Below are positions 16,648 through 26,978 of a DNA stretch of 64,000 bases, piece by piece. The translations under genes and the position numbers were made by a program. Every line of letters starts with the position of its first letter. Positions within the stretch are counted from its first letter, which is position 1. Below the pieces are notes generated by a model. The model saw nothing but the letters and a program-made list of their open reading frames with translations. It ran no database searches and was not told the DNA's origin. Origin of the DNA: an uncultured Prevotellaceae bacterium (GTDB lineage Bacteria > Bacteroidota > Bacteroidia > Bacteroidales > Bacteroidaceae); assembly GCA_902799765.1 (NCBI GenBank), contig CADCBZ010000012.1, positions 62,001 to 126,000 of the forward strand. The letters are read 5' to 3'.

Positions 16648-18381
16648 ATGGAGATGAGTAATGTGAAATTAGATATGGCAGGCAGACCACTGCCAGACAG
16701 AACATATCCTGCTGAAACAGGTTCAGAGGGTTATCAGTTGCACGAGAAGACGCTTGGCCAGTGGCTCGAATACTGGGCTGAGAAGACGCCAGATAAGGAA
16801 TATATCGTTTATAGCGATCGTGATCTGCGCTTCACTTGGAGCAAATTCAACGAGCGTGTGGATAATCTCGCCAAGGGTCTGATCGCCATCGGTGTGAAGA
16901 AAGGCTCTAACGTGGGTATCTGGGCAACGAACGTGCCTGACTGGTTGACGTTCCTCTATGCAACGGCGAAGATCGGTGCTGTGCTGGTGACGGTGAACAC
17001 GAACTACAAGCAGAACGAGTTGGAGTATCTGTGTAAGGACTCAGACATGCATACCCTCTGTATCACGGATGGTACATGGGATTGTAACTATGTCGATATG
17101 ACCTACACGATGCTGCCTGAGCTGAAGAACTGCGAACGCGGTCATCTGAACAGTGAGCGATTCCCCTACATGAAGAACGTCGTGTTCATTGGTATGGAGA
17201 AGTATCGTGGTATGTTCAACACAGCAGAACTGTTGCTGTTGGGGCAGAACGTGGAGGATGAGGAACTCGACGAGATGAAGAAGAACGTGAATTGTTACGA
17301 TGTTTGTAACATGCAATATACTTCTGGTACGACAGGCTTCCCTAAGGGTGTGATGCTGACGCACTATGGTATCTCTAACGATGGTTATTTCACAGGTGAG
17401 AACATGGGCTTCACGCAGGATGATAAACTCTGCGTCTGTGTGCCGCTGTTCCATTGCTTCGGTGTGGTGCTTGCCACGATGAACTGCCTGACGCACGGTT
17501 GTACGGAGGTGATGGTGGAGAAGTTTGATCCGCTCGTGGTGCTGGCTTCTATCCATAAGGAAAGATGTACCGCCGTCTATGGTGTGCCCACGATGTTTAT
17601 CGCCGAGTTAAACCATCCGATGTTTGATATGTTCGACTTGACTTGTCTTCGTACAGGTATTATGGCAGGCTCGCTCTGTCCTGTGGAACTGATGAAGCAG
17701 GTATCGGAAAAGATGTATATGACCATCACGAGTGTGTATGGTCTCACGGAATCGTCACCTGGTATGACCCAGACCTGTCTGAACGATACGTTTGAGCAGC
17801 GTTGTACGACGGTGGGCCGCGACTTCCCGTTTGTCGATGTGAAGGTGCTCAACCCAGAGACGGGCGAGGAATGTCCCGTTGGCGTACAGGGTGAGATGTG
17901 CTGTAAGGGCTTCAACGTGATGAAGGGTTACTATAAGAATCCTGAGGCTACGGCAGAAGTCATCGACAAGAACGGCTATCTGCATTCTGGTGACCTTGGT
18001 GTAAAGGATGAGGAAGGTTTCTATAAGATCACAGGTCGTATCAAGGATATGATCATCCGTGGTGGTGAGAACATCTATCCGCGTGAGATCGAGGAGTTCC
18101 TCTACCACATGCCTGGCATCCGTGACGTCCAGGTGGCTGCTATACCTTCTAAGAAATATGGTGAGGCCGTAGGTGCCTTCATTATCCTCGAAGAGGGCGT
18201 GACTATGACACCTGAGGATGTGCAGCTGTTCTGTCGCGGAAAGATTGCACGTTATAAGATTCCGAAGTACGTGTTCTTTATCGATCAGTTCCCGCTGACA
18301 GGCTCTGGTAAAATCCAGAAGTTCAAACTGAAGGAAATGAGCCTCGTGCTCTGTGAGAAACTTGGCATTGTAGTGGAATAG
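16648..18381 (+). CDS. AMP-forming acyl-CoA synthetase
   Basis: A 577-residue ANL-superfamily ligase (fatty-acid or aryl acid plus ATP plus CoA to acyl-CoA). The AMP-binding P-loop is [14 protein letters not shown] (about residues 227-240), followed by [13 protein letters not shown] and the C-terminal hinge [20 protein letters not shown], with the catalytic Lys in [10 protein letters not shown] near the end. ATG 16648 or the in-frame ATG 16654 can serve as start. No membrane segment. It forms a two-gene unit with the XRE-cupin regulator. Confidence 0.9.
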   Translation: MEMSNVKLDMAGRPLPDRTYPAETGSEGYQLHEKTLGQWLEYWAEKTPDKEYIVYSDRDLRFTWSKFNERVDNLAKGLIAIGVKKGSNVGIWATNVPDWLTFLYATAKIGAVLVTVNTNYKQNELEYLCKDSDMHTLCITDGTWDCNYVDMTYTMLPELKNCERGHLNSERFPYMKNVVFIGMEKYRGMFNTAELLLLGQNVEDEELDEMKKNVNCYDVCNMQYTSGTTGFPKGVMLTHYGISNDGYFTGENMGFTQDDKLCVCVPLFHCFGVVLATMNCLTHGCTEVMVEKFDPLVVLASIHKERCTAVYGVPTMFIAELNHPMFDMFDLTCLRTGIMAGSLCPVELMKQVSEKMYMTITSVYGLTESSPGMTQTCLNDTFEQRCTTVGRDFPFVDVKVLNPETGEECPVGVQGEMCCKGFNVMKGYYKNPEATAEVIDKNGYLHSGDLGVKDEEGFYKITGRIKDMIIRGGENIYPREIEEFLYHMPGIRDVQVAAIPSKKYGEAVGAFIILEEGVTMTPEDVQLFCRGKIARYKIPKYVFFIDQFPLTGSGKIQKFKLKEMSLVLCEKLGIVVE

Positions 18382-18398
18382 ACATAGTAAGGAAAAAA

Positions 18399-18479
18399 GA
18401 CATAGTAACAGAATAACATTTTTCTTAGCGGAAACAAAATGTGTTAGTGTGTTACTCTGTCTTTAAAAAGTTATTCTGT
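18399..18479 (+). promoter_or_regulatory. Overlapping alternative hairpins in the ffh leader
   Basis: GACATAGTAACA (18399-18410) pairs with TGTTACTCTGTC (18450-18461) with one mismatch, extended inwards by the ATTTTT/AAAAT segments. The segment ACAGAATAAC (18408-18417) can instead pair perfectly with GTTATTCTGT (18470-18479), eight bases from the ffh start. The two pairings share bases and exclude each other, as in attenuators; the first alone could serve as a terminator of the ligase gene. Function is inferred. Confidence 0.45.
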
Positions 18480-18486
18480 ATAGTAT

Positions 18487-19851
18487 ATGTTTGAGAATTT
18501 AAGTGATAGGTTAGAGAGATCCTTTAAGATACTGAAAGGTGAGGGAAAGATTACGGAGATCAACGTTGCTGAGACGCTGAAGGACGTGCGTCGTGCACTG
18601 CTTGATGCCGACGTGAACTTCAAGGTGGCTAAGCAATTCACTGATACGGTGAAGCAGAAGGCGATGGGTATGAACGTGCTCACTGCCGTGAAGCCGAGTC
18701 AGTTGATGGTGAAGATCGTTCACGACGAACTCGCAGAGCTGATGGGTGGCAAGGCTGCCGAACTGAAGGTCGAGGGTCGTCCTGGTGCGCCAGCCATCAT
18801 CCTCATGTCTGGTCTGCAGGGTTCTGGTAAGACCACGTTCAGTGGTAAGCTTGCCAACCTGCTCAAGACCCGTAACCACAAGAAGCCTTTGCTCGTGGCC
18901 TGTGACGTCTATCGTCCTGCTGCCATCGAACAGTTGAAGGTGGTAGGTGAGAGTGTTGGTGTACCTGTCTATACTGAGCCTGAGAATAAGAATGTGGTGG
19001 AGATCGCCAATCACGCCATCCAGGAGGCCAAAGCCAAAGCCTATGATGTGGTGATCGTGGATACCGCAGGTCGTCTGGCTGTCGATGAGGAGATGATGAA
19101 TGAGATTGAGACGCTGAAGAAGGCCATCAATCCCAATGAGACACTCTTCGTGGTGGATTCGATGACGGGTCAGGATGCTGTGAATACAGCGAAGGAGTTC
19201 AACGATCGTCTGGACTTCGACGGTGTGGTTCTGACCAAGCTCGATGGTGATACCCGTGGTGGTGCTGCCCTGAGTATCCGTACCGTTGTGACGAAGCCCA
19301 TCAAGTTTGTGGGTACGGGTGAGAAGATGGAGGCTATCGATGTGTTCCATCCAGACCGTATGGCCGACCGTATCCTTGGTATGGGTGATATCGTCTCTCT
19401 GGTAGAGCGTGCCCAGCAGCAGTTTGATGAGGAAGAGGCCAAGAAGCTGGAGAAGAAGATCCGCAAGAACAAGTTTGACTTCGAAGATTTCATGGGACAA
19501 ATCCAGCAGATCAAGAAGATGGGTAACATCAAGGATCTGGCTGCGATGATTCCTGGCGTAGGCAAGCAGATTAAGGATCTCGACATCGATGACGATGCTT
19601 TCAAGGGTATCGAGGCTATCATCAACTCGATGACACCGAAGGAGCGTCAGAATCCGGATATCATCAATCAGAGTCGCCGTAAGCGTATCGCTGCTGGTTC
19701 TGGTACGAAGCTGGAGGACGTGAACCGTCTGATGAAACAGTTTGACCAGACACGTAAGATGATGCGTATGGTGACTGGTATGAACTCCTCGAAGATGGCG
19801 CAGATGGCTAATGCCATGAAGGCTATGAAGGGTGGCATGCCGAAATTCTAA
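18487..19851 (+). CDS. ffh: Signal recognition particle protein Ffh (SRP54)
   Basis: A 454-residue GTPase that binds signal peptides with 4.5S/6S RNA and delivers ribosomes to FtsY at the membrane. The N domain (residues 1-95) is followed by the G domain with G1 GLQGSGKTTFSGKL, G3 DTAGRL and G4 TKLDGD, and the C-terminal methionine-rich M domain (MMRMVTGMNSSKMAQMANAM). Length is normal and all motifs are intact. It is followed 33 bases later by a TerB gene and then folD. Confidence 0.98.
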   Translation: MFENLSDRLERSFKILKGEGKITEINVAETLKDVRRALLDADVNFKVAKQFTDTVKQKAMGMNVLTAVKPSQLMVKIVHDELAELMGGKAAELKVEGRPGAPAIILMSGLQGSGKTTFSGKLANLLKTRNHKKPLLVACDVYRPAAIEQLKVVGESVGVPVYTEPENKNVVEIANHAIQEAKAKAYDVVIVDTAGRLAVDEEMMNEIETLKKAINPNETLFVVDSMTGQDAVNTAKEFNDRLDFDGVVLTKLDGDTRGGAALSIRTVVTKPIKFVGTGEKMEAIDVFHPDRMADRILGMGDIVSLVERAQQQFDEEEAKKLEKKIRKNKFDFEDFMGQIQQIKKMGNIKDLAAMIPGVGKQIKDLDIDDDAFKGIEAIINSMTPKERQNPDIINQSRRKRIAAGSGTKLEDVNRLMKQFDQTRKMMRMVTGMNSSKMAQMANAMKAMKGGMPKF

Positions 19852-19884
19852 AAGTGAGAATCTAACATTTAAAAGTTTATAGTT

Positions 19885-20505
19885 ATGGCAATCGGAAATT
19901 GGATCAGCAGTCTCAAGGGACTCTTCAATGAAGGTCCGCTGAAAGAACTGACAGAAGAAGTGGCAGAGAAGCAAGAGACGAAGCTTTCTGCAGAGAATGT
20001 CGTGATTACGGATGAGTTTCGCAAAACATTCAACGTGAATTCACCTGTGAAGGAGAACCTCCGTAATAGTTTTCTCTTTTCCATGCTGGTGATGGCTTCC
20101 CATATCGTCATCGCCGATGGTAAGGTGGAGCCTGAGGAGTATGAGTTCTTGGGTAAGTTCCTGGGCGATACCTTTGGCGAAGAGGCCAAGGTAGAGGGTC
20201 TGGACGTGGTGAAGAAACTGATTGCCAAGCACGATGAGCTGGAGGCTAGGAAGCCGATGGCCTTCCTGCAGCTGATAGGCGACTGTGGCAGTCAGATTGC
20301 CGGTTCCTTGAGCGAGGATCTCCGTTATCAGATGCTGAGTATGTTGGCGCTGATCGTGAAGTCAGACCACAATGTCACAGACACAGAGGTTGAAACGCTG
20401 AAGGAAGTGGCTGTCTATATCGGCATGCATACAACGGATGTCGATGCCCTGATGAACCTGGATGTCAAGAAGGCTCAGGACGAATGGCAGTGGATGAAAG
20501 AATAA
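19885..20505 (+). CDS. TerB-family protein
   Basis: A 206-residue helical protein. The core [20 protein letters not shown] closely matches the TerB domain of the TerB-DnaJ protein at 11643 ([20 protein letters not shown]), as does [20 protein letters not shown]. It has no J domain and no signal peptide. TerB-like domains bind metal or act at the inner membrane; the exact function is unknown. It lies in the ffh-terB-folD series. Confidence 0.82.
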   Translation: MAIGNWISSLKGLFNEGPLKELTEEVAEKQETKLSAENVVITDEFRKTFNVNSPVKENLRNSFLFSMLVMASHIVIADGKVEPEEYEFLGKFLGDTFGEEAKVEGLDVVKKLIAKHDELEARKPMAFLQLIGDCGSQIAGSLSEDLRYQMLSMLALIVKSDHNVTDTEVETLKEVAVYIGMHTTDVDALMNLDVKKAQDEWQWMKE

Positions 20506-20510
20506 CAGAT

Positions 20511-21389
20511 ATGCAGTTAATTGACGGAAAAGCAACAGCAGCAGCCATCAAGGCTGAGATTGCTGAAGAGGTAAAAGAGATCGTGGCCCGTGGTGGTAAG
20601 CAGCCCCATCTGGCAGCTGTGCTCGTAGGTCACGATGGTGGCTCTGAGACGTATGTAAAAAATAAGGTTTTGGCATGTGAGGCCTGTGGCTTCAAATCAA
20701 CGCTGATTCGTTTTGAGGCTGACATCACAGAGGCAGAACTGCTGGCTTGTGTCGATCAGTTGAATAAGGACGACGATGTCGATGGCTTCATCGTGCAGTT
20801 GCCCTTGCCGAAGCATATCGACGAGCAGAAGATCATCGAGGCGATTGACTATCGTAAGGATGTCGATGGTTTCCATCCCATCAACGTGGGACGTATGGCG
20901 ATTGGTCTGCCTTGTTTCATCTCTGCCACCCCGCTTGGTATCATCACGCTTCTGAAGCGTTATAACATTGAGACCAGCGGCAAGAAGTGTGTCATCCTCG
21001 GACGTTCTAACATCGTTGGTAAGCCGATGGCTCAGCTGATGATGCAGAAGCAGTATGGTGATGCCACAGTAACGGTTTGCCATTCTCGTTCAAAGACCCT
21101 GAAGGAGGAATGTCGTGCAGCTGATATCATCATCGCTGCTATCGGACAGCCTGACTTCGTAACGGCTGATATGGTGAAAGAGGGTGCTGTGATTGTGGAT
21201 GTTGGTACCACCCGTGTGCCTGACGCTTCGAAGAAGAGCGGCTTCCGTCTGAATGGTGATGTGAAGTTCGACGAGGTGGCTCCCAAGTGCAGCTATATCA
21301 CACCCGTTCCTGGTGGAGTAGGGCCGATGACGATCTGTTCACTGATGAAGAATACCCTCGCTGCTGGTAAAAAAGAATATTATCAATGA
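20511..21389 (+). CDS. folD: Bifunctional methylenetetrahydrofolate dehydrogenase/cyclohydrolase
   Basis: A 292-residue FolD: interconverts 5,10-methylene-THF and 10-formyl-THF. Catalytic Lys is in the block [16 protein letters not shown], followed by [14 protein letters not shown], the NADP-binding [11 protein letters not shown] and the C-terminal [10 protein letters not shown]. Start ATG 20511 lies 5 bases after the TerB stop; the upstream in-frame ATG would overlap that gene. Its stop overlaps the next start as ATGA. Confidence 0.97.
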   Translation: MQLIDGKATAAAIKAEIAEEVKEIVARGGKQPHLAAVLVGHDGGSETYVKNKVLACEACGFKSTLIRFEADITEAELLACVDQLNKDDDVDGFIVQLPLPKHIDEQKIIEAIDYRKDVDGFHPINVGRMAIGLPCFISATPLGIITLLKRYNIETSGKKCVILGRSNIVGKPMAQLMMQKQYGDATVTVCHSRSKTLKEECRAADIIIAAIGQPDFVTADMVKEGAVIVDVGTTRVPDASKKSGFRLNGDVKFDEVAPKCSYITPVPGGVGPMTICSLMKNTLAAGKKEYYQ

Positions 21390-21565
21390 CGGCTCAAGAG
21401 TGGTACGAACAAGGTAACGCCTTTCGGAAAGAGTCAAAATGGCACGAGGCCATCAACTGTTATATCCAGGCTATTGCGCTTGACCCTGACAGTCCTGCTG
21501 TCGAGGCCAAGCGTATGCTTGATGATATCATGGCTTTCTATTGCAAGGATATGTATAATCCCTGA
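21386..21565 (+). CDS. Tiny TPR protein
   Basis: A 59-residue protein translated from ATG 21386, which overlaps the folD stop (ATGA). It contains a single tetratricopeptide-like helix pair: [18 protein letters not shown] followed by [13 protein letters not shown], ending in YCKDMYNP. Residue pattern and tight coupling support a real gene. A single TPR suggests protein-protein interaction; partner unknown. The next gene overlaps it in another frame. Confidence 0.75.
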   Translation: MTAQEWYEQGNAFRKESKWHEAINCYIQAIALDPDSPAVEAKRMLDDIMAFYCKDMYNP

Positions 21566-23261
21566 TCTGGCTGTAGTCATTGCCGCTATCGTTTTGTTGG
21601 CGACAATCGTCTGCAACAGTGGGTATGTGCAGAACCGGCTCATCAATCTGGCTACCGATGCACTTAAAAAGGAACTGAATATTGAAGTTCAGATTGAGGG
21701 CATCGGCATTAACCTTTTAGGTCAGCACGTTACTTTCTACGGCGTGAGCCTAAAAGACCAACAGCAGCGCGACTTGGTTTGTGTGAAGGAGATATTTGGA
21801 GATTTCCGCCTGTTACCATTGATGAGCGGACATGTCGCCCTGAAGGAATGCAGGCTGAACGGTATCGACCTGCTGATCATCCAACCAGAGGACGGTCCTG
21901 CCAATTATCAGTTCCTTTTGGATGCCACCAAGAAAGGGAACAAGAAAAAGAAGAAACAGCCCAAAGACAAGGTCTTCCAACTCGACTTGCAATATGCTCA
22001 GTTGAAACAATTGCACGTCAGATATAACGAGGAGGACTATTATCTTAATCAGGCCGCCTATAGCGATTGGCGCGATAATAAACACCTGGAAATCAAGGGC
22101 TTGAATTTCAAGACTAATAATCATAAATCTCGTCGCAACCACAACAAGCCGCATCGAGGAGCCTTTGATGAGGGACATCTGGATCTGATAGCCGATATGG
22201 GCTTCGATATCCTTCGAGCCGATAAGGATACGGTGCGTGCCAGAATGACTAAATGCTGTATCCAGGATACGATAGCAGGCATCAACCTAAACGATGTCAG
22301 GGCTGATATCCTCTACAGCCATCAGCACATCCGTCTTTCAGACGTAGTTGTCCAACAGATCACCACTCGCATCGATATTCCTCGGGCAGATATCATGCTG
22401 CCTGACAAAGAAAAGCAGACTTCTTTGTACTATCGGGCTGACAGCATCACAGCCCGCGTCATGTTGAAAGACATCGCCAAACCCTTCTCGCCTGCATTGA
22501 GTCGCTTCTCCATCCCTCTGAACCTAAGGGTCAGTTTGGATGGCTCAGGCCATGAGATGACCTTCCGAGGGATCCATGTCAATACCGATGACCAACTCCT
22601 GACAATCAATGCCACAGGTATCATGTGCAACTTTACAAAAGCCCGTGACCTGACGCTCCATTTCGAAGTGCACGATATGGTGGCCAAACCTGGCATCAAG
22701 GATAAGATCATCAACCAGTTTACTGTTAAGAAGTACATGATGTATCAGATCTACGCCATGGGTGTCGTGAAATATCATGGCAGCTTCGATATCCTGTGGC
22801 GCAAAGAGCAGTTCAGGGGCTTGTTGAATACGGAAAAGGGCGATGTTGACTTCGAGTTCCAGCTTGACGAAAGCACCAAGTATCTGTCAGGACGTGCCAG
22901 TACCAACGCGCTGCATCTGGGCGATCTCTTCAATATGAAGAACCTTGGCAACATCGACTGCTCTGCCACATTCAAGATTGATTATTCGAAACAGCGAACA
23001 GCCGAGATGCGTAAGGAGAAAGGTGGCAAACTGCCTATCGGAGAGGTAAAGGCCGATATCAGAAGTGTGGAATACAGGAACATCAGTCTGAACAACCTCT
23101 TGGTTTTCATGGAAAGTGACGGTGCCCTCTCAACAGGTCATGTCACGATGAAAGGCAATATGACTGATCTGATGTTGGAATTCTCTTTCACCAATACGGC
23201 TGAGATGCAGAAGGTGAAGGTAAAACCCAGACTCAAATACCGCCACTTGGTGGGGGACTGA
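21522..23261 (+). CDS. AsmA-like envelope protein
   Basis: A protein of up to 579 residues with one N-terminal hydrophobic helix (LAVVIAAIVLLATIV, about residues 16-30) and a long beta-rich periplasmic part that begins LINLATDALKKELNIEVQIE, the usual start of AsmA/TamB-type domains. Such proteins bridge the periplasm and are thought to move lipids towards the outer membrane. The start is uncertain: ATG 21522 lies 44 bases inside the TPR gene, there is no ATG between it and the membrane helix, and an earlier in-frame ATG at 21474 is less likely. The C-terminus ends KVKVKPRLKYRHLVGD. Confidence 0.72.
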   Translation: MISWLSIARICIIPDLAVVIAAIVLLATIVCNSGYVQNRLINLATDALKKELNIEVQIEGIGINLLGQHVTFYGVSLKDQQQRDLVCVKEIFGDFRLLPLMSGHVALKECRLNGIDLLIIQPEDGPANYQFLLDATKKGNKKKKKQPKDKVFQLDLQYAQLKQLHVRYNEEDYYLNQAAYSDWRDNKHLEIKGLNFKTNNHKSRRNHNKPHRGAFDEGHLDLIADMGFDILRADKDTVRARMTKCCIQDTIAGINLNDVRADILYSHQHIRLSDVVVQQITTRIDIPRADIMLPDKEKQTSLYYRADSITARVMLKDIAKPFSPALSRFSIPLNLRVSLDGSGHEMTFRGIHVNTDDQLLTINATGIMCNFTKARDLTLHFEVHDMVAKPGIKDKIINQFTVKKYMMYQIYAMGVVKYHGSFDILWRKEQFRGLLNTEKGDVDFEFQLDESTKYLSGRASTNALHLGDLFNMKNLGNIDCSATFKIDYSKQRTAEMRKEKGGKLPIGEVKADIRSVEYRNISLNNLLVFMESDGALSTGHVTMKGNMTDLMLEFSFTNTAEMQKVKVKPRLKYRHLVGD

Positions 23262-23300
23262 CTCATTTCTTCATCGAAAATATTGAAAAAAATGCCATAA

Positions 23301-23334
23301 TTGTTGCGTAGTTGCGACAAAATGACTATATTTG
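23301..23334 (+). promoter_or_regulatory. Promoter of the OmpA-type gene
   Basis: TTG (23304-23306, within TTGTTG), a 20-base spacer and TATATTTG (23327-23334) fit the Bacteroidota consensus. It lies 43 bases before ATG 23378 and supports that start over an in-frame ATG at 23312, which would fall between the two boxes. Confidence 0.7.
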
Positions 23335-23377
23335 CCCTCGAATAGAGTATGAACCTAACTTTAAAAACAATAAACTT

Positions 23378-24685
23378 ATGAAAAGGTTAATCATTGCTTT
23401 AGCATTATTAGCGTGTATGGGTGCTGATGTCAGTGCTCAGGGGTTTCTGAATAGACTGAAGGACAGAGCCATACAGACCGTTCAGGGAAAAGTGGAGAAC
23501 AAAGTCGATCAGACCGTCAGCGAAGGCATGGATGAAGTGCTTGATGGCAAGAAATCCGACAAGAAAAGCAAAAACTCAAAGAACGAGGATGCTGAAATGG
23601 TTGATGTCGGTGATGCCGCTGATGCCGTTGATGTAAGTGATGCAGCCCCTTCTACTGCTACATCATCTGACTTCAAGCGTGGCTCTATCATCATATTCGA
23701 TGACGATGTGACAGCAGAACAAGTGGGCGAGTTCCCTTCTAAGTGGGGTATGTTCCAAGGTACCGTAGAGACCAAGACCCTGGGTGGTGTGAAGGCCATT
23801 AATCTGACCGACAATGCCCAAGTGCAGCCACTCATTGAGCAAGAGGGACCATATCTGCCAGAGGAGTTCACCATTGAGTATGACTTCTACTATTGGCCCA
23901 CCTCTAGTGTTCCAGGGAATGATGGTATTGGACTGAATGACATGAAGATGATTCTTGCCGTTACCAAAGATCGTTCTGACTTCCCAGGCGAAGGATGTGA
24001 TGGGGGTGAGCTAACTGCATTTGTCCTGAAGCATGGTGTTTGTAATGAACAGGAGCATAGTTATTATTTTAATGGAGACAAGAATGGTGGTTTTAACTAT
24101 GCTTTCAAGAAGGGCTGGAACCATGTTGCCCTGTCGTTCAACAAGCGCGCCCTGAAGGTTTATTTCAACGACAAGCGTGTGGTGAACCTGCCACACGTCA
24201 ACCAGCCCACATGGCTGTGCTTCCAGGTGCCCTTTGATTATATTAATCTCACGTTTATCCGCAATGTCGTGATTGCCAAGGGTGCCGTTGCACTCTACGA
24301 CCGTAATGCACAGGATGTTTCTGCAGTAGAGAAAGCCATTCAGGAGACAGGTAAGTTTGTGACCAACAATATCCTGTTTGATACAGGTAAGGCAACTCTG
24401 AAGCAGGAGTCGATGATTGAGATTATGAGGGTGGCTGACTACATGAAGAAGAACCCGACGGCTCGTTTCGAAGTCCAGGGTCATACGGATAATCAGGGCT
24501 CTGACAAGATCAACGATCCGCTGTCACAGCAGCGTGCCGAGGCTATCGTCAAGGCATTGGAGGGCTTAGGTGTGGATGGCTTCAATCTGAAGGCCGTAGG
24601 CAAGGGCTCTCACGAACCCGTCGCTGATAACAAGACTGAGGAAGGTCGCGCCAAGAACCGCCGCGTAGAGTTCATCAAGAGATAG
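23378..24685 (+). CDS. OmpA-family outer-membrane/peptidoglycan-binding protein
   Basis: A 435-residue exported protein. Signal peptide MKRLIIALALLACMGADVSA is followed by a charged low-complexity stretch (about residues 30-90: KKSDKKSKNSKNEDAEM), a laminin-G-like middle region (WNHVALSFNKRALKVYFND), and a C-terminal OmpA domain: NNILFDTGKATLKQESM, then FEVQGHTDNQG and GRAKNRRVEF, the Asp and Arg being the diaminopimelate-binding residues. It presumably anchors the envelope to peptidoglycan. The gene after it shares the signal-peptide-proximal motif AQGFL-[NK]-[RK]-[LM]-K, so the two are functionally linked or share a duplicated leader. Confidence 0.88.
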   Translation: MKRLIIALALLACMGADVSAQGFLNRLKDRAIQTVQGKVENKVDQTVSEGMDEVLDGKKSDKKSKNSKNEDAEMVDVGDAADAVDVSDAAPSTATSSDFKRGSIIIFDDDVTAEQVGEFPSKWGMFQGTVETKTLGGVKAINLTDNAQVQPLIEQEGPYLPEEFTIEYDFYYWPTSSVPGNDGIGLNDMKMILAVTKDRSDFPGEGCDGGELTAFVLKHGVCNEQEHSYYFNGDKNGGFNYAFKKGWNHVALSFNKRALKVYFNDKRVVNLPHVNQPTWLCFQVPFDYINLTFIRNVVIAKGAVALYDRNAQDVSAVEKAIQETGKFVTNNILFDTGKATLKQESMIEIMRVADYMKKNPTARFEVQGHTDNQGSDKINDPLSQQRAEAIVKALEGLGVDGFNLKAVGKGSHEPVADNKTEEGRAKNRRVEFIKR

Positions 24686-24691
24686 TGTCTT

Positions 24692-26278
24692 ATGAAGAAG
24701 ATTCTAATGATGATAGCAGCTATGATGCTGCTCAGCACGACAGAAACTAATGCGCAAGGTTTTCTGAAGAAAATGAAGCAGAAAGCCCAGCAAATAGCTA
24801 TGGGTAATAGCGAGAAAGAGGAAGAAGAGGCTCAGACTCCTAACGTGGAATCTCGCGACGCCTCGAACCTCTCTATAGCGCAGGGCAGTGATATTATTCC
24901 TAAGCGTAGGACTTCTACCGTTACGTGGGATGGTGTCCTGACACCCAGCACAGCTTCTACAGCTGAGGCTCTGATGAATGAGTTGCCACCATTGCCTTCT
25001 GCTGAGAAGATGGCAAAAAGCACGATGGAGGAACGTGATGCCTATGCCCAGAAGATCGCTGCTGTTGTGGTACGTGCCGATCAGTTACAGCGCGAACAGT
25101 CTGGATGCTCAGACGCAGAGATGGAAGCTTTGCGCCAGAAATGGGAAGGTAAGATTCAGGATCAGTTTGGTCTGACCAAGGCTGAGTTGGCTATCCTCAA
25201 CGATGAGAATGCCCCAGAATCGAAGAAGAAGCCTATTCAGGATAAAGTAATGGCTAAAATCATGGGTGGTGATGTCAACACCATGGACCTGGAGAAGTTC
25301 GAAAAGATGAGCGAGAAGGAGCAGGAGGCTTATATCAAGGCACATCCGGAGTTCATACAGCAGATGCAGAAGATGGCTATGAATGCTAGAAACTTCTCCA
25401 AGCAGACTCAGGACATGACAAAGGCTTTCAGTGGCTATGAGGCTCAAGTGGGCAGACTGACCAACAAATATCAGCAGCAGATGACGGAGGAAGCCAAACA
25501 TGACTATAGCGCCATCGCCAAGAAGTATGAAGGCAAATTGCAGAAGATTTACGATCAAATCTGTGAAGAGGAAGATCCCAATAAAATAGATGACCTTTAT
25601 GCAGATGCTGACCAGCTACTTTATAACTACCGTTTAGAAGCAGCAAAGGAGTATCGGGCATCCCTCCAGCGTCAGATCGCGAATGTCAAGAACTATGCTG
25701 AAGAGTTCGACAAACTGTCGCAGCGTCTGGTCGATCAGGGAGAACTTCCTCAGTGTGCCGTCGGACGAACAGACCTGAACGCTGTTATCATGGTGGGCTG
25801 CTTGCTCGATGACGCCTACAAGGAATTACCGGATTTCACGACTTTGAGAGGCTTCTGTGCGGAAACTATTTCTGAACTGCCTGAAGGCTGGCGCTTTGCA
25901 GCTTGGGAGTGTCGAAGTTTCCAGAACATCAGTAAAGTGTCTTGCGAGTGGCCTCTGTTGGCTGTTCGTGATGCTGATGGCGACAAGGTGGAATATGGCG
26001 TGTTGGAATGTAACAAGTTCCGTACCATCAGTGAGTCAGAACTTGAAAGCATCAATAAAAAGGTGGATCAGCGTTTGAAGCAAGGTGTCAATAAACCACC
26101 TTATGGCGTCTATAAGAGTCGCAGTGGCAAGCGACAGGTGGAATACAGTCAGACGGGTGAGATTATTATCAACAACATGACTACTTGTTCACCTATTGCA
26201 TTTGAGAATAAAAACGACCATTTAGAGTGGGTGATGATAGATGAAAACAAACTTTTGAAGTGCATCTATAAACTCTGA
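24692..26278 (+). CDS. Secreted coiled-coil-rich protein of unknown function
   Basis: A 528-residue exported protein, six bases after the OmpA-type gene. Signal peptide MKKILMMIAAMMLLSTTETNA, then QGFLKKMKQKAQQIA, close to the start of the preceding protein. Residues about 100-330 are strongly helical and charged with long stretches suited to coiled coil (EKFEKMSEKEQEAYIKAHPE; QQMTEEAKHDYSAIAKKYEG). The C-terminal third is more globular, with KPPYGVYKSRSGKRQVEYSQ. No known catalytic motif. Operon position suggests an envelope function shared with the OmpA-type protein. Confidence 0.75.
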   Translation: MKKILMMIAAMMLLSTTETNAQGFLKKMKQKAQQIAMGNSEKEEEEAQTPNVESRDASNLSIAQGSDIIPKRRTSTVTWDGVLTPSTASTAEALMNELPPLPSAEKMAKSTMEERDAYAQKIAAVVVRADQLQREQSGCSDAEMEALRQKWEGKIQDQFGLTKAELAILNDENAPESKKKPIQDKVMAKIMGGDVNTMDLEKFEKMSEKEQEAYIKAHPEFIQQMQKMAMNARNFSKQTQDMTKAFSGYEAQVGRLTNKYQQQMTEEAKHDYSAIAKKYEGKLQKIYDQICEEEDPNKIDDLYADADQLLYNYRLEAAKEYRASLQRQIANVKNYAEEFDKLSQRLVDQGELPQCAVGRTDLNAVIMVGCLLDDAYKELPDFTTLRGFCAETISELPEGWRFAAWECRSFQNISKVSCEWPLLAVRDADGDKVEYGVLECNKFRTISESELESINKKVDQRLKQGVNKPPYGVYKSRSGKRQVEYSQTGEIIINNMTTCSPIAFENKNDHLEWVMIDENKLLKCIYKL

Positions 26279-26279
26279 A

Positions 26280-26978
26280 ATGACAAACGTAAGAAAACGG
26301 ACGATGCTGTGGTTATTGCTCATCATGGGCAGTGCCACAGCTTTTTCTACTAACTATCCCAAGGTGTTTGGCGATGACTGGACATCAGCGGCGCAGTTTG
26401 TCAATGAGCATCATGCAGCGTGGAAACCTCTTTTTGAGGAGTTTGGCGTAGATGCTCATTTGGCTGAAGCTATTATCTTTCCAGAACTGATTCGTTATTC
26501 CAAATGGCAAGATGAGATAGAGACGGCAGCGGTCAACGGACTCTATATCCAGAAAGGAACCAAGGGCGCCAATTTCTCCATTGGTCGTTTCCAGATGAAA
26601 CCTTCTTTTGCTGAAGAGGTGGAAGCGGCTTGGAATCAATCTGCACTTGCCAAAGAATATGGTTTCGTATTCAATCTCCAGCCCAATGCAGAGGCCCGTC
26701 GCTCTCGCATCCGACGACTCTCCTCAATGCAGGGCCAATGCCGTTATCTGGCCATCTTTGTACGACTACAATTCTTGCGTCATCCTCAGCTTCTGCAATT
26801 GGAATTAAGAGAACAGGTGGGCATGTTAGCCACCATCTACAACCACTCTTTTTCAACGACTTGGGAGCAAGCCTGTCATCTGCGTCATCAGAAAAGTTTC
26901 CATACTGATATCATCGCCACTCGCCACACCCCCAAGTATTGCTATGCCGATATTGCTCAGGCTTTTATCGCTCCATGA
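26280..26978 (+). CDS. Secreted lysozyme-like (transglycosylase-like) protein
   Basis: A 232-residue exported protein, one base after the preceding stop. A hydrophobic N-terminus (LWLLLIMGSATAFS) acts as signal. The stretch EAIIFPELIRYSKWQDEIE, followed about 30 residues later by FSIGRFQMKPSFAEEVE, resembles the catalytic Glu and the G-x-x-Q-M block of SLT/lysozyme-like domains. This suggests peptidoglycan cleavage, which fits with the OmpA-type neighbour, but the match is partial and is my inference. The 3' end overlaps the opposite-strand VapE-like gene by 14 bases. Confidence 0.6.
   Translation: MTNVRKRTMLWLLLIMGSATAFSTNYPKVFGDDWTSAAQFVNEHHAAWKPLFEEFGVDAHLAEAIIFPELIRYSKWQDEIETAAVNGLYIQKGTKGANFSIGRFQMKPSFAEEVEAAWNQSALAKEYGFVFNLQPNAEARRSRIRRLSSMQGQCRYLAIFVRLQFLRHPQLLQLELREQVGMLATIYNHSFSTTWEQACHLRHQKSFHTDIIATRHTPKYCYADIAQAFIAP

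Noticed and set aside
18511-19974. Long minus-strand reading frame of 487 codons opposite ffh
   Set aside because: It is the antisense of a highly conserved gene with strongly biased codons; its translation is His/Leu-rich and has no domain.
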